This document shows positions 36,931 through 49,064 of a stretch of DNA of 64,000 nucleotides, piece by piece. Origin of the DNA: Neoconidiobolus thromboides FSU 785 (lineage: Eukaryota > Entomophthoromycota > Entomophthoromycetes > Entomophthorales > Neoconidiobolaceae); NCBI GenBank assembly GCA_025603075.1, contig MU626322.1, positions 43,997-107,996 of the forward strand, read 5' to 3'. Under the pieces are notes generated by a model. That model ran no database searches and was not told the origin of the DNA. It was given only the letters and a program-made list of their open reading frames with translations. The position numbers and the translations under genes were made by a program. Numbering within the stretch: position 1 is the first letter of the stretch; each line of letters starts with the position of its first letter.

Positions 36931-38254
36931 ATGATATCAAAATTATCTAGAGTAAATTTCAACCATAAAAACTTCAACAATTGAATCACTAACTTTCATT
37001 TAGTTCCCCAAATTATCTTTAACATTAAATGCAAAACGATGCCTATCACATACAACTCCAGTTACCAGCTTATTGTCCATCTATAATCAACCTAAGATTA
37101 CTTTTATCAAAGGCAAGGGCATGATACTAACGGACAATGATGGTAACAATTATTTAGACATGACAGCAGGTATAGCTGTAAACGCTTTAGGTCATAGTGA
37201 TCCAAAAATAAGCCAAATACTTTATCAACAAAGCCAAGAATTGATTCATCTATCGAATTTATACCAACATCCTCATTCAATTGAATTAAGTGATAGATTA
37301 ATTCAATATAGTAATAATGATTTTGATAAAGTATTTATATGTAACAGTGGCACCGAAGCCACCGAAGCAGCATTAAAATTTAGCCGAAAATACCAATATA
37401 TCAAATGCGGTAATAAAAGTGAAAAGTTTAATTTTATATCATTTAAAAATGCATTTCATGGTAGAAGCATGGGTGCTTTAAGTGTTACTGGGAATCAAAA
37501 ATATCAGTTGGCTTTTGAACCTTTAGTGCCTGGTGTGAAACAATTAGAATTAAATTGTTCCCTAGAAATATTAGAAAAGAGTTTGGGTAAAGATAGTAAT
37601 GTAGGTGGTGTAATTGTTGAACCGATTCAAGGAGAAGGAGGAATTCATATAGCGAGCTACGAATTTTTAAAAAATTTAAGGAAGGTGTGTGATAAAAATG
37701 ATGTCTTATTAATTTATGATGAAATTCAATGTGGTTTAGGTAGAAGTGGTAAATTATGGAGTTATCAACATTATGAAAATGTAAAGCCAGATATTTTAAA
37801 TTGTGCTAAACCTTTGGGGAATGGAATACCTATTGGTGCAACCTTAGTTAATAGTAAAGTTGGAGATTGTATTCATGTAGGTGATCATGGTACCACCTTT
37901 GGTGGTAACCCATTGGCATGTGCAGTGGCTAATTATGTAGTCAGTAGGATCAATGAAAAAGAATTTTTAAATAACGTTGATATGATGGGAGAATATTTAA
38001 TTAGTGAATTATGTTTATTACAAAATCAATATGCGTCTATTATTAAAGAGGTTAGAGGTAAAGGATTAATGATTGGGGTGGAGATTCATAAGGGATTTGA
38101 TGCTAAACAGATAGTACAATTAGGTTTAGACTTAGGGATGTTGATTATTACATGCGGAGAAAACACGATTAGAATTGTTCCTCCTTTAATTATTAATCAA
38201 GAGTATTCAGACCAATTTTTGAAGATATTTAAACAAATTTTAAATAAACTATAA
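36931..38254 (+). CDS. ARG8: Acetylornithine aminotransferase, mitochondrial
   Basis: Two exons (36931-36951 and 37004-38254) give 423 residues. The enzyme makes N-acetylornithine from N-acetylglutamate semialdehyde in arginine synthesis, using PLP. Class III aminotransferase motifs are clear: DMTAGIAVNALGHSDP, NSGTEATEAALKFSRK, AFHGRSMGALSVTG, VEPIQGEGGI, LIYDEIQCGLGRSGKLW, KPLGNGIPIGA (its Lys binds PLP) and TTFGGNPLACAVA. There is no in-frame ATG in the main exon. A 7-codon first exon (MISKLSR) with donor GTAAAT, a CTAAC branch site and a TTTAG acceptor supplies the start and completes an Arg/Ser/Thr-rich, acid-free mitochondrial presequence. Its stop overlaps the stop of the neighbouring SET gene. 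Confidence 0.93.
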
Positions 38255-40172
38255 GTCATTTAAATCATTTAATTGGGATTTTATACCTATAATACTTGTA
38301 TTAAGTAATATTATATACTTGTTGTAAATAGTTAGTAATTCAACTATTAATAATTTGTAGTAATTATTAGTGTTTAATAGTTGATTATTCAATAAATGCT
38401 AAAATTACGGTTAGTATAAGAGTAGTCACAGAAATAATAAACTTACAACACAGTCTGTATAAAATTTTAAACTATTTTTCAATATAGTTAAACCTTGATT
38501 CAAATAATCCAACTCGTTTTCATTATTAATTTTATCTTTTTCATCATAAAATACATTTTTCCATAAATCAATTTCATCTTTTGTATACCATAAGCGTAAT
38601 AAATTAACAGTTTTATAATCTAAAGTAAAATCATTATTTAATTGTAAGTCACTAAGAAACATTAATACAAATAAACAATATTATATCAAATAATTTACTT
38701 ATCCAAATTAAACTCTTTAATAGTTTCTAATTTATTATTTATTATTTGATCATTACTATCCACTAACTTAATCCTCATAATCAAATTAAGTATGTTACTG
38801 TCTATAGGCTCATTACTGGTGCTAATAAATGTGAATAGCTTATCCTTTTCCACCTTCAACAGCTCTAAAAACACAAAGGAATCCAATTGAATATAGTTAA
38901 ACATATTTTTATCTAATATAAATCCATATTCCAATAACAGCATTAAATCATTATGTCCCCCATACTGTATAAAAATCTAAAAATAAATCAATTTTTATTT
39001 TTATTTATAACACAAAATTATTACTTGTTCCCCTTTTTTTATACTTTCCATTGTATAGAATTTACAATGACCTTGCTTCAAAACACTATTTCTCTTAAAC
39101 TCTGTACGGAACTTAATAACATTTTAATTAAATAATTGAAATAATAGTTAGTAGAGTACTTACCTTAGCATCCGTTTTATGATTTAATAAATCCATAAAG
39201 GGAATGACAGCTAAAGGAGAGTAATTGGCTAGTTGTAAGTTTTTATCAAAATCATTAAAGTAGATACAACGGGTATTCACTATTTTAAAGTTAATAGGAC
39301 GTCGTTAATGTTATCTTATATTATTACCTATTAAATAAAACCATAAAAAACTATTTTTATTTAGTAAAAATTCGTTGATTTTTATACTATTATTGTTGAT
39401 GGACTTGATAATTATAGTATTGTTAATTTTTTTTATCAAATCTGGATAGTGCTTTAATGTTGGATTAAATTTAGTTGATATTTATATTATTAAAAACTTA
39501 CTTTGATTATTTGTATTATTTTATCAAAGTCCTCATTAATTTTTGATATTCTATTTTTTACAAATACTATATCAAAAAATGAATCTATTAGTACTATACT
39601 AGTAAATAATCTTACTTTGATATTCTATTGAAAATGTTTTAAATAATTCTGAAGTCAGAAACTGGGTGTTATAAATAGTTTCTAATATTGGAAACTCTTG
39701 TGGTAAGCTCATCAAATAATCGTAATAAAATGAACTTTCATTTAGACTATGTTGTATTATTAAGTAGAACACAAGCCATGCTTGAGAGTCTAAAGACTTG
39801 ACTTTATCTTTTTTTAAATCGTCATAAAGACTAAAAGTGTTATATATGAATTGTAATACAGTGAACGAAAGTTACTTATGATTTTTTATAATATTTTCAA
39901 AACTGATAATTATGTTTCCAGGTATATTTAAATATAACTCCCCAATCTTTAACATTTTAGCTCTATTTTCCTTGTATTAATATTCAATTACTTTAAAATC
40001 CTTATTCGCAATAAGTCCATAGCCACTATCTAGATATTAAATAAACAGCTATTCCACTAAAATATGGGTTTTAGTTATTACCTTCAAACTTTTTAATCAC
40101 AACTCCATACTTTTTATATTCCACCTGATTTTCCTTCAACCATTCTAAATATTTACTAAACTTATCTAACAT
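38249..40172 (-). CDS. SET-domain methyltransferase of the LSMT/SETD/RKM type
   Basis: Eleven exons (40082-40172, 39992-40029, 39876-39946, 39616-39830, 39502-39584, 39328-39451, 39164-39279, 39025-39111, 38699-38976, 38447-38651, 38249-38398) give about 485 residues, with phases agreeing at every junction. SET motifs appear in order: DSGYGLIANKDFK, IGELYLNIPGNIIIS, AWLVFYLI...SLPQEFP, VNTRCIYF, PFMDLLNH, KKGEQIFIQYGGHND and LLLEYGFILDKNMFNYIQLD. A helical C-terminal region like the Rubis-subs-bind domain follows. Family members methylate lysines of ribosomal proteins, elongation factors or Rubisco; the substrate here is unknown. The start ATG is the first in frame after a stop, but an acceptor just upstream leaves another 5' exon possible. 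Confidence 0.85.
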
Positions 40173-40352
40173 TTCAAAAGCATTGTAAAAACCTTCCAAT
40201 AAAACTCGAGCTTAAATTAACAATGAAAATGAAATCATCTACTAGTAAAATAACGCCACTGGAATAATATTACAAAACTAATTTAGCTTTTTTATCTTCT
40301 ATCTTTTATTAATTTAGACTATTCAATTATTATTACAAACAATTAATCAAAA

Positions 40353-41168
40353 ATGTGGATCTTTGGCTATGGTAGTTTAATTTGGAAGGTAGATTTTCCA
40401 TATGAAGAAAAGCGAGTAGGTTATATAAAAGGATATGTAAGACGATTTTGGCAATCAAGTAATGATCATCGAGGTACACCTGAAGCACCTGGTAGAGTAG
40501 TTACTTTATTAACTCATGATCATTGGTCATCTCTTGGTGATGAGGTAAGTTAAAATATTACTGAAATACAATACAAAAGTTTGAAATTTTTTATAACAAA
40601 AGCATGGCACCGATGAAGAAGCTAGAACTTTTGGTGTAGCTTATAAAATACCTGATGATAAAATTGAGGAGGTGAAACAACATTTAGATTTCAGGGAAAA
40701 GGTAAGCGGAAGCTTAGTATACAAGAAAGATCGATAATAATTTATAGAACGGCTATACTTTACATAAAGTCGATGTTTATGAACCTGGATTACAAGAGCC
40801 TATAATTAAGCAGGTAAGTTGGATTAAGGATTATTATATTATATTATTAATTATTTTATTAATTATTTTATTAGGTAGACATCTATATAGGTACTCCAGA
40901 TAATGAAGCATTTATGGGTATGATACCTATTGATGAACTGGCTTCTCATATTTATAAATCAAAAGGCAAATAGTTTTATTAATTCAACTTTATCATATTT
41001 ATAATAATGAAAAATTTAGGTCCAAGTGGAAGTAATATTGAATATTTACTAAACCTATGTGAAGCAAGTAGAATCACTTTTCCTGCAGTACCTTTGGATC
41101 CTCATCTAGTAGCATTAGAAGAAAGAGTTTTAAAATTAATTAAGGAAAATGAGAAACAGATTAAATAA
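40353..41168 (+). CDS. Gamma-glutamylcyclotransferase, ChaC family
   Basis: Five exons (40353-40544, 40603-40701, 40748-40813, 40875-40965, 41020-41168) give 198 residues. ChaC enzymes degrade cytosolic glutathione to 5-oxoproline and Cys-Gly (yeast GCG1). The substrate-binding motif FGYGSLIW is at the N-terminus (YGSL). [20 protein letters not shown] follows, then [17 protein letters not shown], with the catalytic Glu in REK, and finally the [13 protein letters not shown] block. The last intron starts with GC instead of GT (AAAG|GCAAAT), which is needed to give SKGPSG in frame. The gene is divergent from the SET methyltransferase, sharing a 180-base promoter. Confidence 0.92.
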
Positions 41169-41748
41169 TACAATTAAATTGGGATTTGTTATTAGAATAA
41201 ATATTAATTATTAGACATTATAAATTTTGAGATTTGATATGTTAGATTCGATAAAAATAGACATCGTAATATAAATTACTATATAATAGTATCCAAATTA
41301 ATCCTTAACTACCAATGCGTTATTACTCTTAGACTTAGTAACAATAGCAATTTTTATTAGAAGCATTACTATTCCATTGGAGATTATTTACTCTTTAAAT
41401 TATAATAGTAACATAATTGTTAGAATTATAGCAATTCAAATAGTATGAATAGGTTATAGGGTTGTTGTTGAATAAATAAATTTTTTAATTTTGGTTTTTG
41501 TATGCTCATCATCAAATAGAATCGAGTAGATCAAAGATTGATATTAGAATCAACCTATATGAATTAGAATATTGAATAAATTATTTCTAAAAATTTTAAA
41601 CTAAACTTCAAATTTCAATTGAAACGACATTAAATTCTTAGTTGATTTGCTAAATTAAGAAAAGCATTTTATTAAATTTCAAAATTATAAAAACTTTTTG
41701 TTTTTTTCATTTTTTGTTAAATTTAACTTATTTTACTAAACACAATAA
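41169..41748. other. Intergenic, promoter side of TOP3
   Basis: AT-rich spacer between ChaC and topoisomerase III with no gene seen. Confidence 0.5.
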
Positions 41749-44700
41749 ATGAAAATATTATGTATAGCGGAAAAACCGAGCCAAGCTAAAGAAATAGCAA
41801 ATAAATTAGCCGATGGTGAAGTCAATTCAGTAATTTAATAAAAATAGTATTAACATTTGTTTTTCAATTACTAATTTATTTATAAATAACATAGCAATCT
41901 TCTGGTGTCGATTATATTTATAATTACACTTTCAAATTTGCATATGAAAACCAAATGTGTGATTTTACAATGACATCAATGGTAGGACATTTAATGGAAC
42001 TTGAATTTGAAGAAAACTATCGAAATTGGCATTCTTGTCATCCAAAGGAATTATTTCATTTACCAGTTTATAAAAGGATTGCTAAGGATAAAGAAAAAGT
42101 AGCAGAAAATATTAAGAAATTAGCTAGACATAGTAGATTGTTAATTATTTGGACGGATTGTGATAGAGAAGGTGAAAACATTGGTATGGAGGGTGTTAAT
42201 ATTGCTAGATCAGTGAATCCAGGGATAATTGTCAAAAGAGCAAAGTTTTCAGTTATGTTAGCAAGGTAATGGGTTTCTGTTTAAAGCTAGTGCTACTTAT
42301 TAAAGATATATAGGGAATTAAAATATGCTTGTCAAACACCAGTTAGTATTGATCAAGCTTTAGTAGATGCTGTGGATACTCGATCCGAGATTGATTTAAG
42401 AATTGGAGCAGCATTAACTCGATTTCAAACTATGTTATTACAAAAAAAGTTCCCTGATTTAGCTAATCAAGTAATAAGCTATGGTAAGAATTTTTATTAA
42501 TATTTTTTAATATAAATCATTGAATATCTAGGTTCTTGTCAGTTCCCAACGCTAGGCTTTGTGGTCGAAAGATATTTAAAGATTAAAAATTTTGTACCTG
42601 AAGATTTTTATAAAATTGACGTAAAATGTAAAAAAGGAGACATTGAAGTGGATTTCTTATGGAAAAGAAATTATTTATTTGATGAATTAATGTGTGCCAT
42701 CCTTTTTGATAAATGCTTTAAAAATCCGCTTTGTAAGATTATCAACATCACTTCCTCACCAACGAGTAAATGGTAATTACATAATATTTCAAATTAAAAC
42801 ATTAAACTAATTCTTATTTAATAGGAGACCACTACCACTTACTACTGTGGAATTACAAAAAATGGGATCAAAATATTTGAAATTGTCTTCTGACAAAGTT
42901 ATGGAAGTAAATATTTTGATGATTGTTTTTGTTTAAAAATTTAATAGATTAAAGATAGCAAATAATTTGTATAACAAGGGATTTATATCTTATCCAAGGA
43001 CTGAGACTGATCAATTTGATAAAAAAATGGATTTAAAAAGCTTAATTGAAAAACAAAAACATGATACTACTTATTTTAATTATTGTACGAAGTAAATTTT
43101 AAATCATTATAAAAATAGATATATATTAAATTCACAACTTATTTATTAATATTAGATTATTAAACAATAATAAATTTTTATGGCCCAGGCAGGGAAAAAC
43201 AAATGATATGTCTCATCCCCCGATTCATCCCACTGCAGCTTCACCTGGTTTACAAGGGGATGAAAAAAGAGTGTATGATTTTATAACAAGAAGATTTTTG
43301 GCTGCTTGTTCAGAAGATGCTAAGGGCCAACAGACAACTATTGAAGCAACAATAGCTGAAGAAGAGTTTTATGTTAAAGGTAAATAATTATAATAATAGA
43401 TAGCAATTAAACAATAAATTTAATAAAATAGGTTTGATGGTTCATGAATATAATTATTTAGAGATTTATATATATGAAAAATGGAATGATAAATTAATAC
43501 CTAGTTTTGAATTAAATGAAGAATTTATACCTTCTTATCTACAAATGAATGAAGGTAAAACAACCCCACCAAAATTAATATCTGAACCAGAATTAATTAC
43601 TATAATGAGTAAAAACGGGATTGGTAAGTTTATTAAGTTAAATTATAAACTATCATTTATTTATTTTTTAAGGTACGGATGCTACTATTCATGAACATAT
43701 TAAAAAAATATTAGGAAGAAAGTATGTTTATAAAACTGGTAATGAAAATTTATTTCATCCTCATGAACTTGGAATTGGCTTAGTTGAGGCTTATGATAAA
43801 ATTGGACTAGAAAAATCATTATCTAGGCCGTTTTTAAGAAGAGAAGTAAATTTATTAATGTTTTAATAATAATAATAATAATAATAATTTTGTTGCTATT
43901 AGTTAGAAAACAGTTTAAAAGCAATTTGTGATGGTAATCAAATAAAAGAAGATGTATTAAGGAATACAATTGCTATGTATTTAGAAGTATTTAATATAAC
44001 TAATAACAATGCTAGTGTTTTACTTGAGGTAAATAATATTTTATATTTCTGTTGAAGAACTTATACTAATGTTTATTTTATAGACAATGATCAATCATTT
44101 AAATATTACAACTAATGACGCTAGTATTGATTTTACTACTTTAGGCTGTGTAAGTTATTTTTTGTTTTTTATAATTATATGTTTTTGACTTTATTCTAGT
44201 TTCCGTCTTCTGAAGTTGTATTACAGTGTGAACGTTGTAATCAAGGAATGAATTTAAAACAAATGCCTGATGGTAAATTTTTATTAGGTAATAACAATAA
44301 CAATAACAATAACAATAAATTAAAATTTATTATAATTATAATTATTAGGTTGTAAAGGATATCCAGCATGTCGAAATAGTATGTGGTTTAATAAAGAAAA
44401 ATTCAAAAAAGTAGAAATTATGAATGAAAACTGTCAAAATTGTTTAAGAAATCGGGTTAAGTCAATTAGAAAATTAAAGCTTCATTTTGTGGATTCCATT
44501 GTTAATTCAATTGGGCTTGGAAATGTAATTATTTAATTTATTTAATTTATTTAATTTATTGATTATTAACTAGGCTTACATCGGTTGTGTATGTTGTGAC
44601 GATAGCTTGTATAATTTATTAGACTTAAAATTCAGTGTTTCTGCGGCAATTAATAATAATTCAACTCCTAATAATAATGTTAACAATTATCAGAATAATA

Positions 44701-45567
44701 GCCAAAATACGCGATCGACTTTTAATTCAAATAATAACATAAACAGTAATCAATCTATAAATAACAATCTAAGATCTAGCTATAACCCAACTAATAATTT
44801 TGTAAATAATAATAATAGAGCTACGATCAATAATAATAGTACAATAAATAATAATACTACATTTAATAATTCAAATATAGAGCAATATCGACAAGCTTTA
44901 ATTAATACAAGTTCAGTTGATCCACCACCTAGATGTCATTGTAGGCTACTAACCGATCTTAAAGAAGTTGTTCGTGAAGGGCCCAACTTCGGGAAAAAGT
45001 ATTATAAATGTGTAGGCACAGCAGGGTGTGGTTTCTTTCAATGGGCTGATTTAGCAGATAGAAATGATACGAATAATACATATAATAATAATTCAAATAT
45101 GAGTGGCACATATAATATGAACACAAATACAAATTTAAATACAAATACGAATATAAATAATCCAGTGTGCTGGAAGTGTAATCAGGTAACTTGATGATAT
45201 ATGCTAAATTTACTTTTAGTTATACTAATTTTGCTAGGCTGGCCACTATTCTAATCAATGTACAATGCAAGCAAATAATAATTATAATAGTAATATTAAT
45301 ACTAATGGTAATACTAATAACAATATTACTTGTTATCGTTGCAATCAGGTAATTTTAATATACCTACTAATTTGTTTTTTACTTATACATTGTATTTAGC
45401 CTGGTCATTACGCAACTAGCTGCCCAGGAACTTCAAATAATACACAAGCTACTTCTTCAAGAGGTAGGAGCTCCAATAGAGCTAGAAGTACAACTAAAGC
45501 TAGAGGTGGAACTAAAGTCAAAAAAACCACTAGAGCTAGAGGTGGCCGTGGCAGAGGAGGAAATTAA
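41749..45567 (+). CDS. TOP3: DNA topoisomerase III alpha with GRF and CCHC zinc fingers
   Basis: Sixteen exons (41749-41829, 41895-42265, 42314-42483, 42532-42772, 42825-42906, 42955-43091, 43156-43379, 43432-43623, 43673-43845, 43903-44028, 44084-44149, 44200-44287, 44349-44524, 44574-45185, 45238-45348, 45400-45567) give about 1005 residues. It is a type IA topoisomerase that resolves recombination intermediates with RecQ helicase and Rmi1. TOPRIM begins ILCIAEKPSQAKEIA and has WTDCDREGENIG. GSCQFPTLGFVVERY is present, the active Tyr lies in GFISYPRTETD (near residue 328), then SHPPIHPTAASPG and GTDATIHEHI. A Cys4-type finger and an Asn-rich linker precede a GRF finger (PPRCHCRLLTDLKE...YYKC...CGFFQWAD), two CCHC knuckles (CWKCNQAGHYSNQC and CYRCNQPGHYATSC) and an RGG-rich tail. 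Confidence 0.93.
43864..43889. repeat. AAT microsatellite in a TOP3 intron
   Basis: About eight AAT units inside an intron between exons 9 and 10. A similar TAACAA run lies in the intron after 44287 and TTTAATTTA units lie in the intron at 44525-44573. Confidence 0.8.
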
Positions 45568-45606
45568 CTTATTAAAATTAGAAAAAATTATAATAAACCT
45601 AAACTT

Positions 45607-46361
45607 TTAAAATTTTATTTTATTTAATTGATCAACTTCAACAACATTTTTGTCTTCCATGCTATTATCATTTAATTCATTTTCTCCATCAATTTCACTT
45701 TTATTTTCTTTTAATTTGTCTCCATATTTCTCTCTTGCTCTCTTTGCTTGTTTTTTCTTTTGTTTATTGACTTTATTTTTTTTAATATTCCTCTTCGATA
45801 ACTCTTTATTATATAAAATATCTAACTGCTCCCTCAACATCTTTCTTGCTATTTTTCGATTCTCACTTTGGGACCTTGTTTTTTGACACTGTATTGTATT
45901 TAAAGTATTAAATTCAATATAAAGGTATACAAAATTTTAGCTCACCTGTACCACGATACCTGTAGGTAAATGCTTTAATTCCACTCTACTATTCGTTTTA
46001 TTAATCGCTTGGCCACCATTCCCACTACCTTTAATAAACTTTTCGATAATTTCCTTTTCGTCTAATACAATTTTGATCTTTTCAATTTTAGACTTCGACG
46101 ATTTAACTACTAATATTTAAAAAATAGTATTCTTTTCATTTATCAATGACCTAATTATTTGAGGTTACCTTTTGATTCATCTATTTCTTGAATTACTATT
46201 GTTTCTTCAGTAATAATCTTTGTGGATAATTTTATGCCTTGATTGGAATTAAATAATAGCTTTGTGTGCCCAGTAGTAACTCGATAATTTAATTGATTCC
46301 TAAATAACGAGAAACCAAATCCCATCATTATGTTTTTTTTTATTAGTAAATTCAATAGCAT
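45607..46361 (-). CDS. Mitochondrial GGQ release-factor-like protein (mtRF-R/C12orf65, Rso55 type)
   Basis: Three exons (46169-46361, 45946-46109, 45607-45888) give 212 residues. The RF-1 domain core is [20 protein letters not shown], with the GGQ that triggers peptidyl-tRNA hydrolysis, then [19 protein letters not shown] and [11 protein letters not shown] Lys-rich tail ([18 protein letters not shown]) ends in an acidic segment. The codon-recognition domains of true release factors are absent, as expected for rescue factors. The N-terminus from the chosen ATG ([10 protein letters not shown], then basic and Ser/Asn-rich) looks like a mitochondrial presequence; a GTG-initiated longer form is not believed. 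It converges on TOP3 with only 39 bases between the stops. Confidence 0.85.
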
Positions 46362-46615
46362 GTTAACTTTAGATACAATATTGAAATTGTAAAATGGAAT
46401 TAGTTTGAAAGTTTTACAAGCTGTTTCAGGTTCATTAACTTTTAAAATTGTTGATTTTGGCACTTTTAAATTTCAAAATTTACTTCATTATTTTTTAATG
46501 ATGCCAAGCTCATGTATTTAATTAGAAATGATTAAGATTAATTATTTTGAAATAAAGGATACACAGTAGATAATTGGACTGAGTTTATAAATTCAACAAA
46601 TTTGAAACTGAATAT

Positions 46616-46719
46616 ATGGGGGTGTCTTTTTTGATTTCATTACTTTTCTATTTTTTAAGCACTATTTGAGTGAGAAGATTGTTAGTAAAATTGATAAACA
46701 AAAAAAAATACATCCCCAT
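46616..46719 (+). repeat. TGGGGATGT-family MITE-like copy
   Basis: ATGGGGGTGT left, ACATCCCCAT right. Central AAGCACTATTTGAGTGA keeps base pairing with both stem CpGs changed. Confidence 0.85.
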
Positions 46720-47034
46720 ATATTAAAATTTTAAAAATTTGAAGATGTTTTTTTGTTAAAGCTTCTACTAATACTTTTTTAATAGTATACTAATGTCCAA
46801 AGCACTATGGAATTTTAAATAAAACTAAGTAAAAATTTAAAGTAAAAAACTAGCTTAGGTAATTAAAATCAAATTTATAATAATTTCAAACAAATAAAGA
46901 AATAAGCAAAAAATAGACTAGGGAATTTAATAAGCTTAAATTTAAACAATAATCTTTTTAAATAAATTAATATTTTTTCTAAAATGTAAATATAATATTT
47001 ATTAACAAAAAATTTAAAACATAATAATTATTAT

Positions 47035-47135
47035 ATGGGGATGTATTTTAATGTTAAGAATCTTGCTAATAAAATTTCTGCTTAAATAGCGCTTAAAAAA
47101 TAGAAAAAATAATGAAGTCAAAAAGACACTCCCAT
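47035..47135 (-). repeat. TGGGGATGT-family MITE-like copy
   Basis: ATGGGGATGT left, AATAGCGCTTAAA centre, ACACTCCCAT right. Confidence 0.85.
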
Positions 47136-47307
47136 ATGCTACAAACTTAAGCAAATAAATTGTTTAATTTAAAAATTAATTTGTTTAAAATAAAAGTTTA
47201 ATTTTGAAAGTTAGAAAAATAAAAAAAATAAAATAACAAACAGTTTATTAATATTTTGAAATTAGACAAAAAAATAAACCCATATCAGATGTCTTTATAT
47301 GGATAAA

Positions 47308-47350
47308 TAAATGGAAAAATAATGAAATCAAAAAAAAAACATCGCCTTAT
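47308..47350 (-). repeat. Half copy of the TGGGGATGT family
   Basis: Only the AAATGGAAAAATAATGAAATC half and a decayed ACATCGCCTTAT terminus remain. Confidence 0.55.
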
Positions 47351-47744
47351 GTTTAAAGTATTTGTTACTTTATTTTGTTAATTAAATATTAAAATACCTC
47401 ATCATGTTTTTTTATTAAGTTCAGCTATATTTTTCAGTTATAACTACAATTAATTTTATTTTTTATTAGTTTGCAATATGTTTTTTTGAAAAATACTTAA
47501 TTTATTAAAATTAAGAATTAATAATATTTTATTAAATTTTTGTTGGATTATCTACCTATAATTTCCAATTATTAAAGTTTTGTATTTTTTAAAATAGCTA
47601 TTACCCAGATGCTAGTCATTTTTAAATATGTTTTTATAGTTACTTTTTTTAATAACACAATTTTGAATATTTATTAAACTTAAAACATGTCTAATAATGA
47701 TTATAATTGGTTATGCTTACTATTTATTTATAATTTAACAATTA

Positions 47745-47844
47745 AATAACTGTTTTTTTGATCTTTCCCTTTTTCTATTTTTTAAACACTATTTGAGTGG
47801 AAAGATTGTTAACAAAACTCTTAAACAAAAAATACATCCTCAAA
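47745..47844 (+). repeat. TGGGGATGT-family copy, left end lost
   Basis: The left terminal repeat has decayed. AAACACTATTTGAGTGG, ACTCTTAAACAAAAAA and ACATCCTCAA remain. Confidence 0.7.
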
Positions 47845-48052
47845 TATTGTTTTATAAAAAAACAGAAAAAAAGGCTATATAAAGCATAATAAGATTTGTT
47901 CCAAATAATTAAATATTTGTAGATTTAATCATAATAAAGTTAAAAGTCTCTTTTATAGAAGATTAAACTAAAAACAAAATAACTATTTGAGTGTCATAAA
48001 TGAGCTGTGTTTATGTTTTTGTAAGGCAAAATAAAATCATAGCGAACACTAC

Positions 48053-48155
48053 TTGGGAGTATTTTTTTTGACTTCATTATTTTTTCTATTTTTTGAGCGC
48101 TATTTAAGCGGAAATTTTATTAGCAAAATTCTTAAAGACAAAAATTCATCCCCAC
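48053..48155 (+). repeat. TGGGGATGT-family MITE-like copy
   Basis: TTGGGAGTAT left, TCATCCCCAC right, central GAGCGCTATTTAAGCGG. It supplies the start of a spurious ORF. Confidence 0.82.
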
Positions 48156-48598
48156 TTATTAAATTGATCCTAGTTAAGAAAAATCTCCAATATCTAGAGA
48201 AGGATCGAAAATTCCGATCCAATCAAACAGAATTTTTTAAGATGTTCAGTACCCAAAGGGTTAACATTGCAAAAATTGAGTGTGGGAATTTTGGTTTCTT
48301 ATTTGTAAGAACACATTATTCATCTTTATTGATACTGTATTCCTCAGCATAAAATAATCTTAGATTGTATATACCATCTAGAGAATTGATTTTACCACTT
48401 CTGTCACATTCTATGGGTATTTATTGCCCAATTTAACTCCTTTTTTCAGATTTAATTTAAATATCACTTTATTAAATTTAACTAAGTATTCAAATTGAAC
48501 AAATCTACCTAAATAATATGATTGGTCCTCATGTAAAATATAACTACTATTCTAAGTCTTGAATGAAAACAAAATACTGAAAAAACAAATAAAAGCAT

Positions 48599-48700
48599 AT
48601 GAGGATGTTTTTTTTGATTTCATCATTTTTCCATTTTTTAAGCACTGTTTGAGTAGAAAGATTGTTACTAAAATTCTTAAACACAAAAAAACATCCCCAT
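48599..48700 (+). repeat. TGGGGATGT-family MITE-like copy
   Basis: ATGAGGATGT left, ACATCCCCAT right, central AAGCACTGTTTGAGTAG. Confidence 0.85.
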
Positions 48701-49064
48701 ATATTTAATTTTTGAAAAGGAAACGTAAATGTCTCTATTGGCTTTAAATTGGTTTATGATTGTTTTAATTAAACAAGTTTTTAGACGCATTTAGTTCTTT
48801 CATGTTATCAAATAAAACCTTGCTATTTTATATTGAATAACAAGTTTCATGTTGCTCTGTACATTCATATCAATTGACTCAATGATATAGGTATTTATTT
48901 ATGATTTATATGTAAATTGTTTAAACAGTCTTACTTTTACTTTTACTTTTGGAACAACCTAGATAGTATCAAATAAAGTAACTTTTTATATAATTCAAAT
49001 AAATTTCGAATTAAAAGCCAATTAATAGACTATACTATTGTATTAAATAAATTTTAACAAACAT

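Noticed and set aside
48053-48352. ORF of 99 residues on the plus strand
   Set aside because: Its first third is repeat translation, the rest has no recognisable family or splice context.
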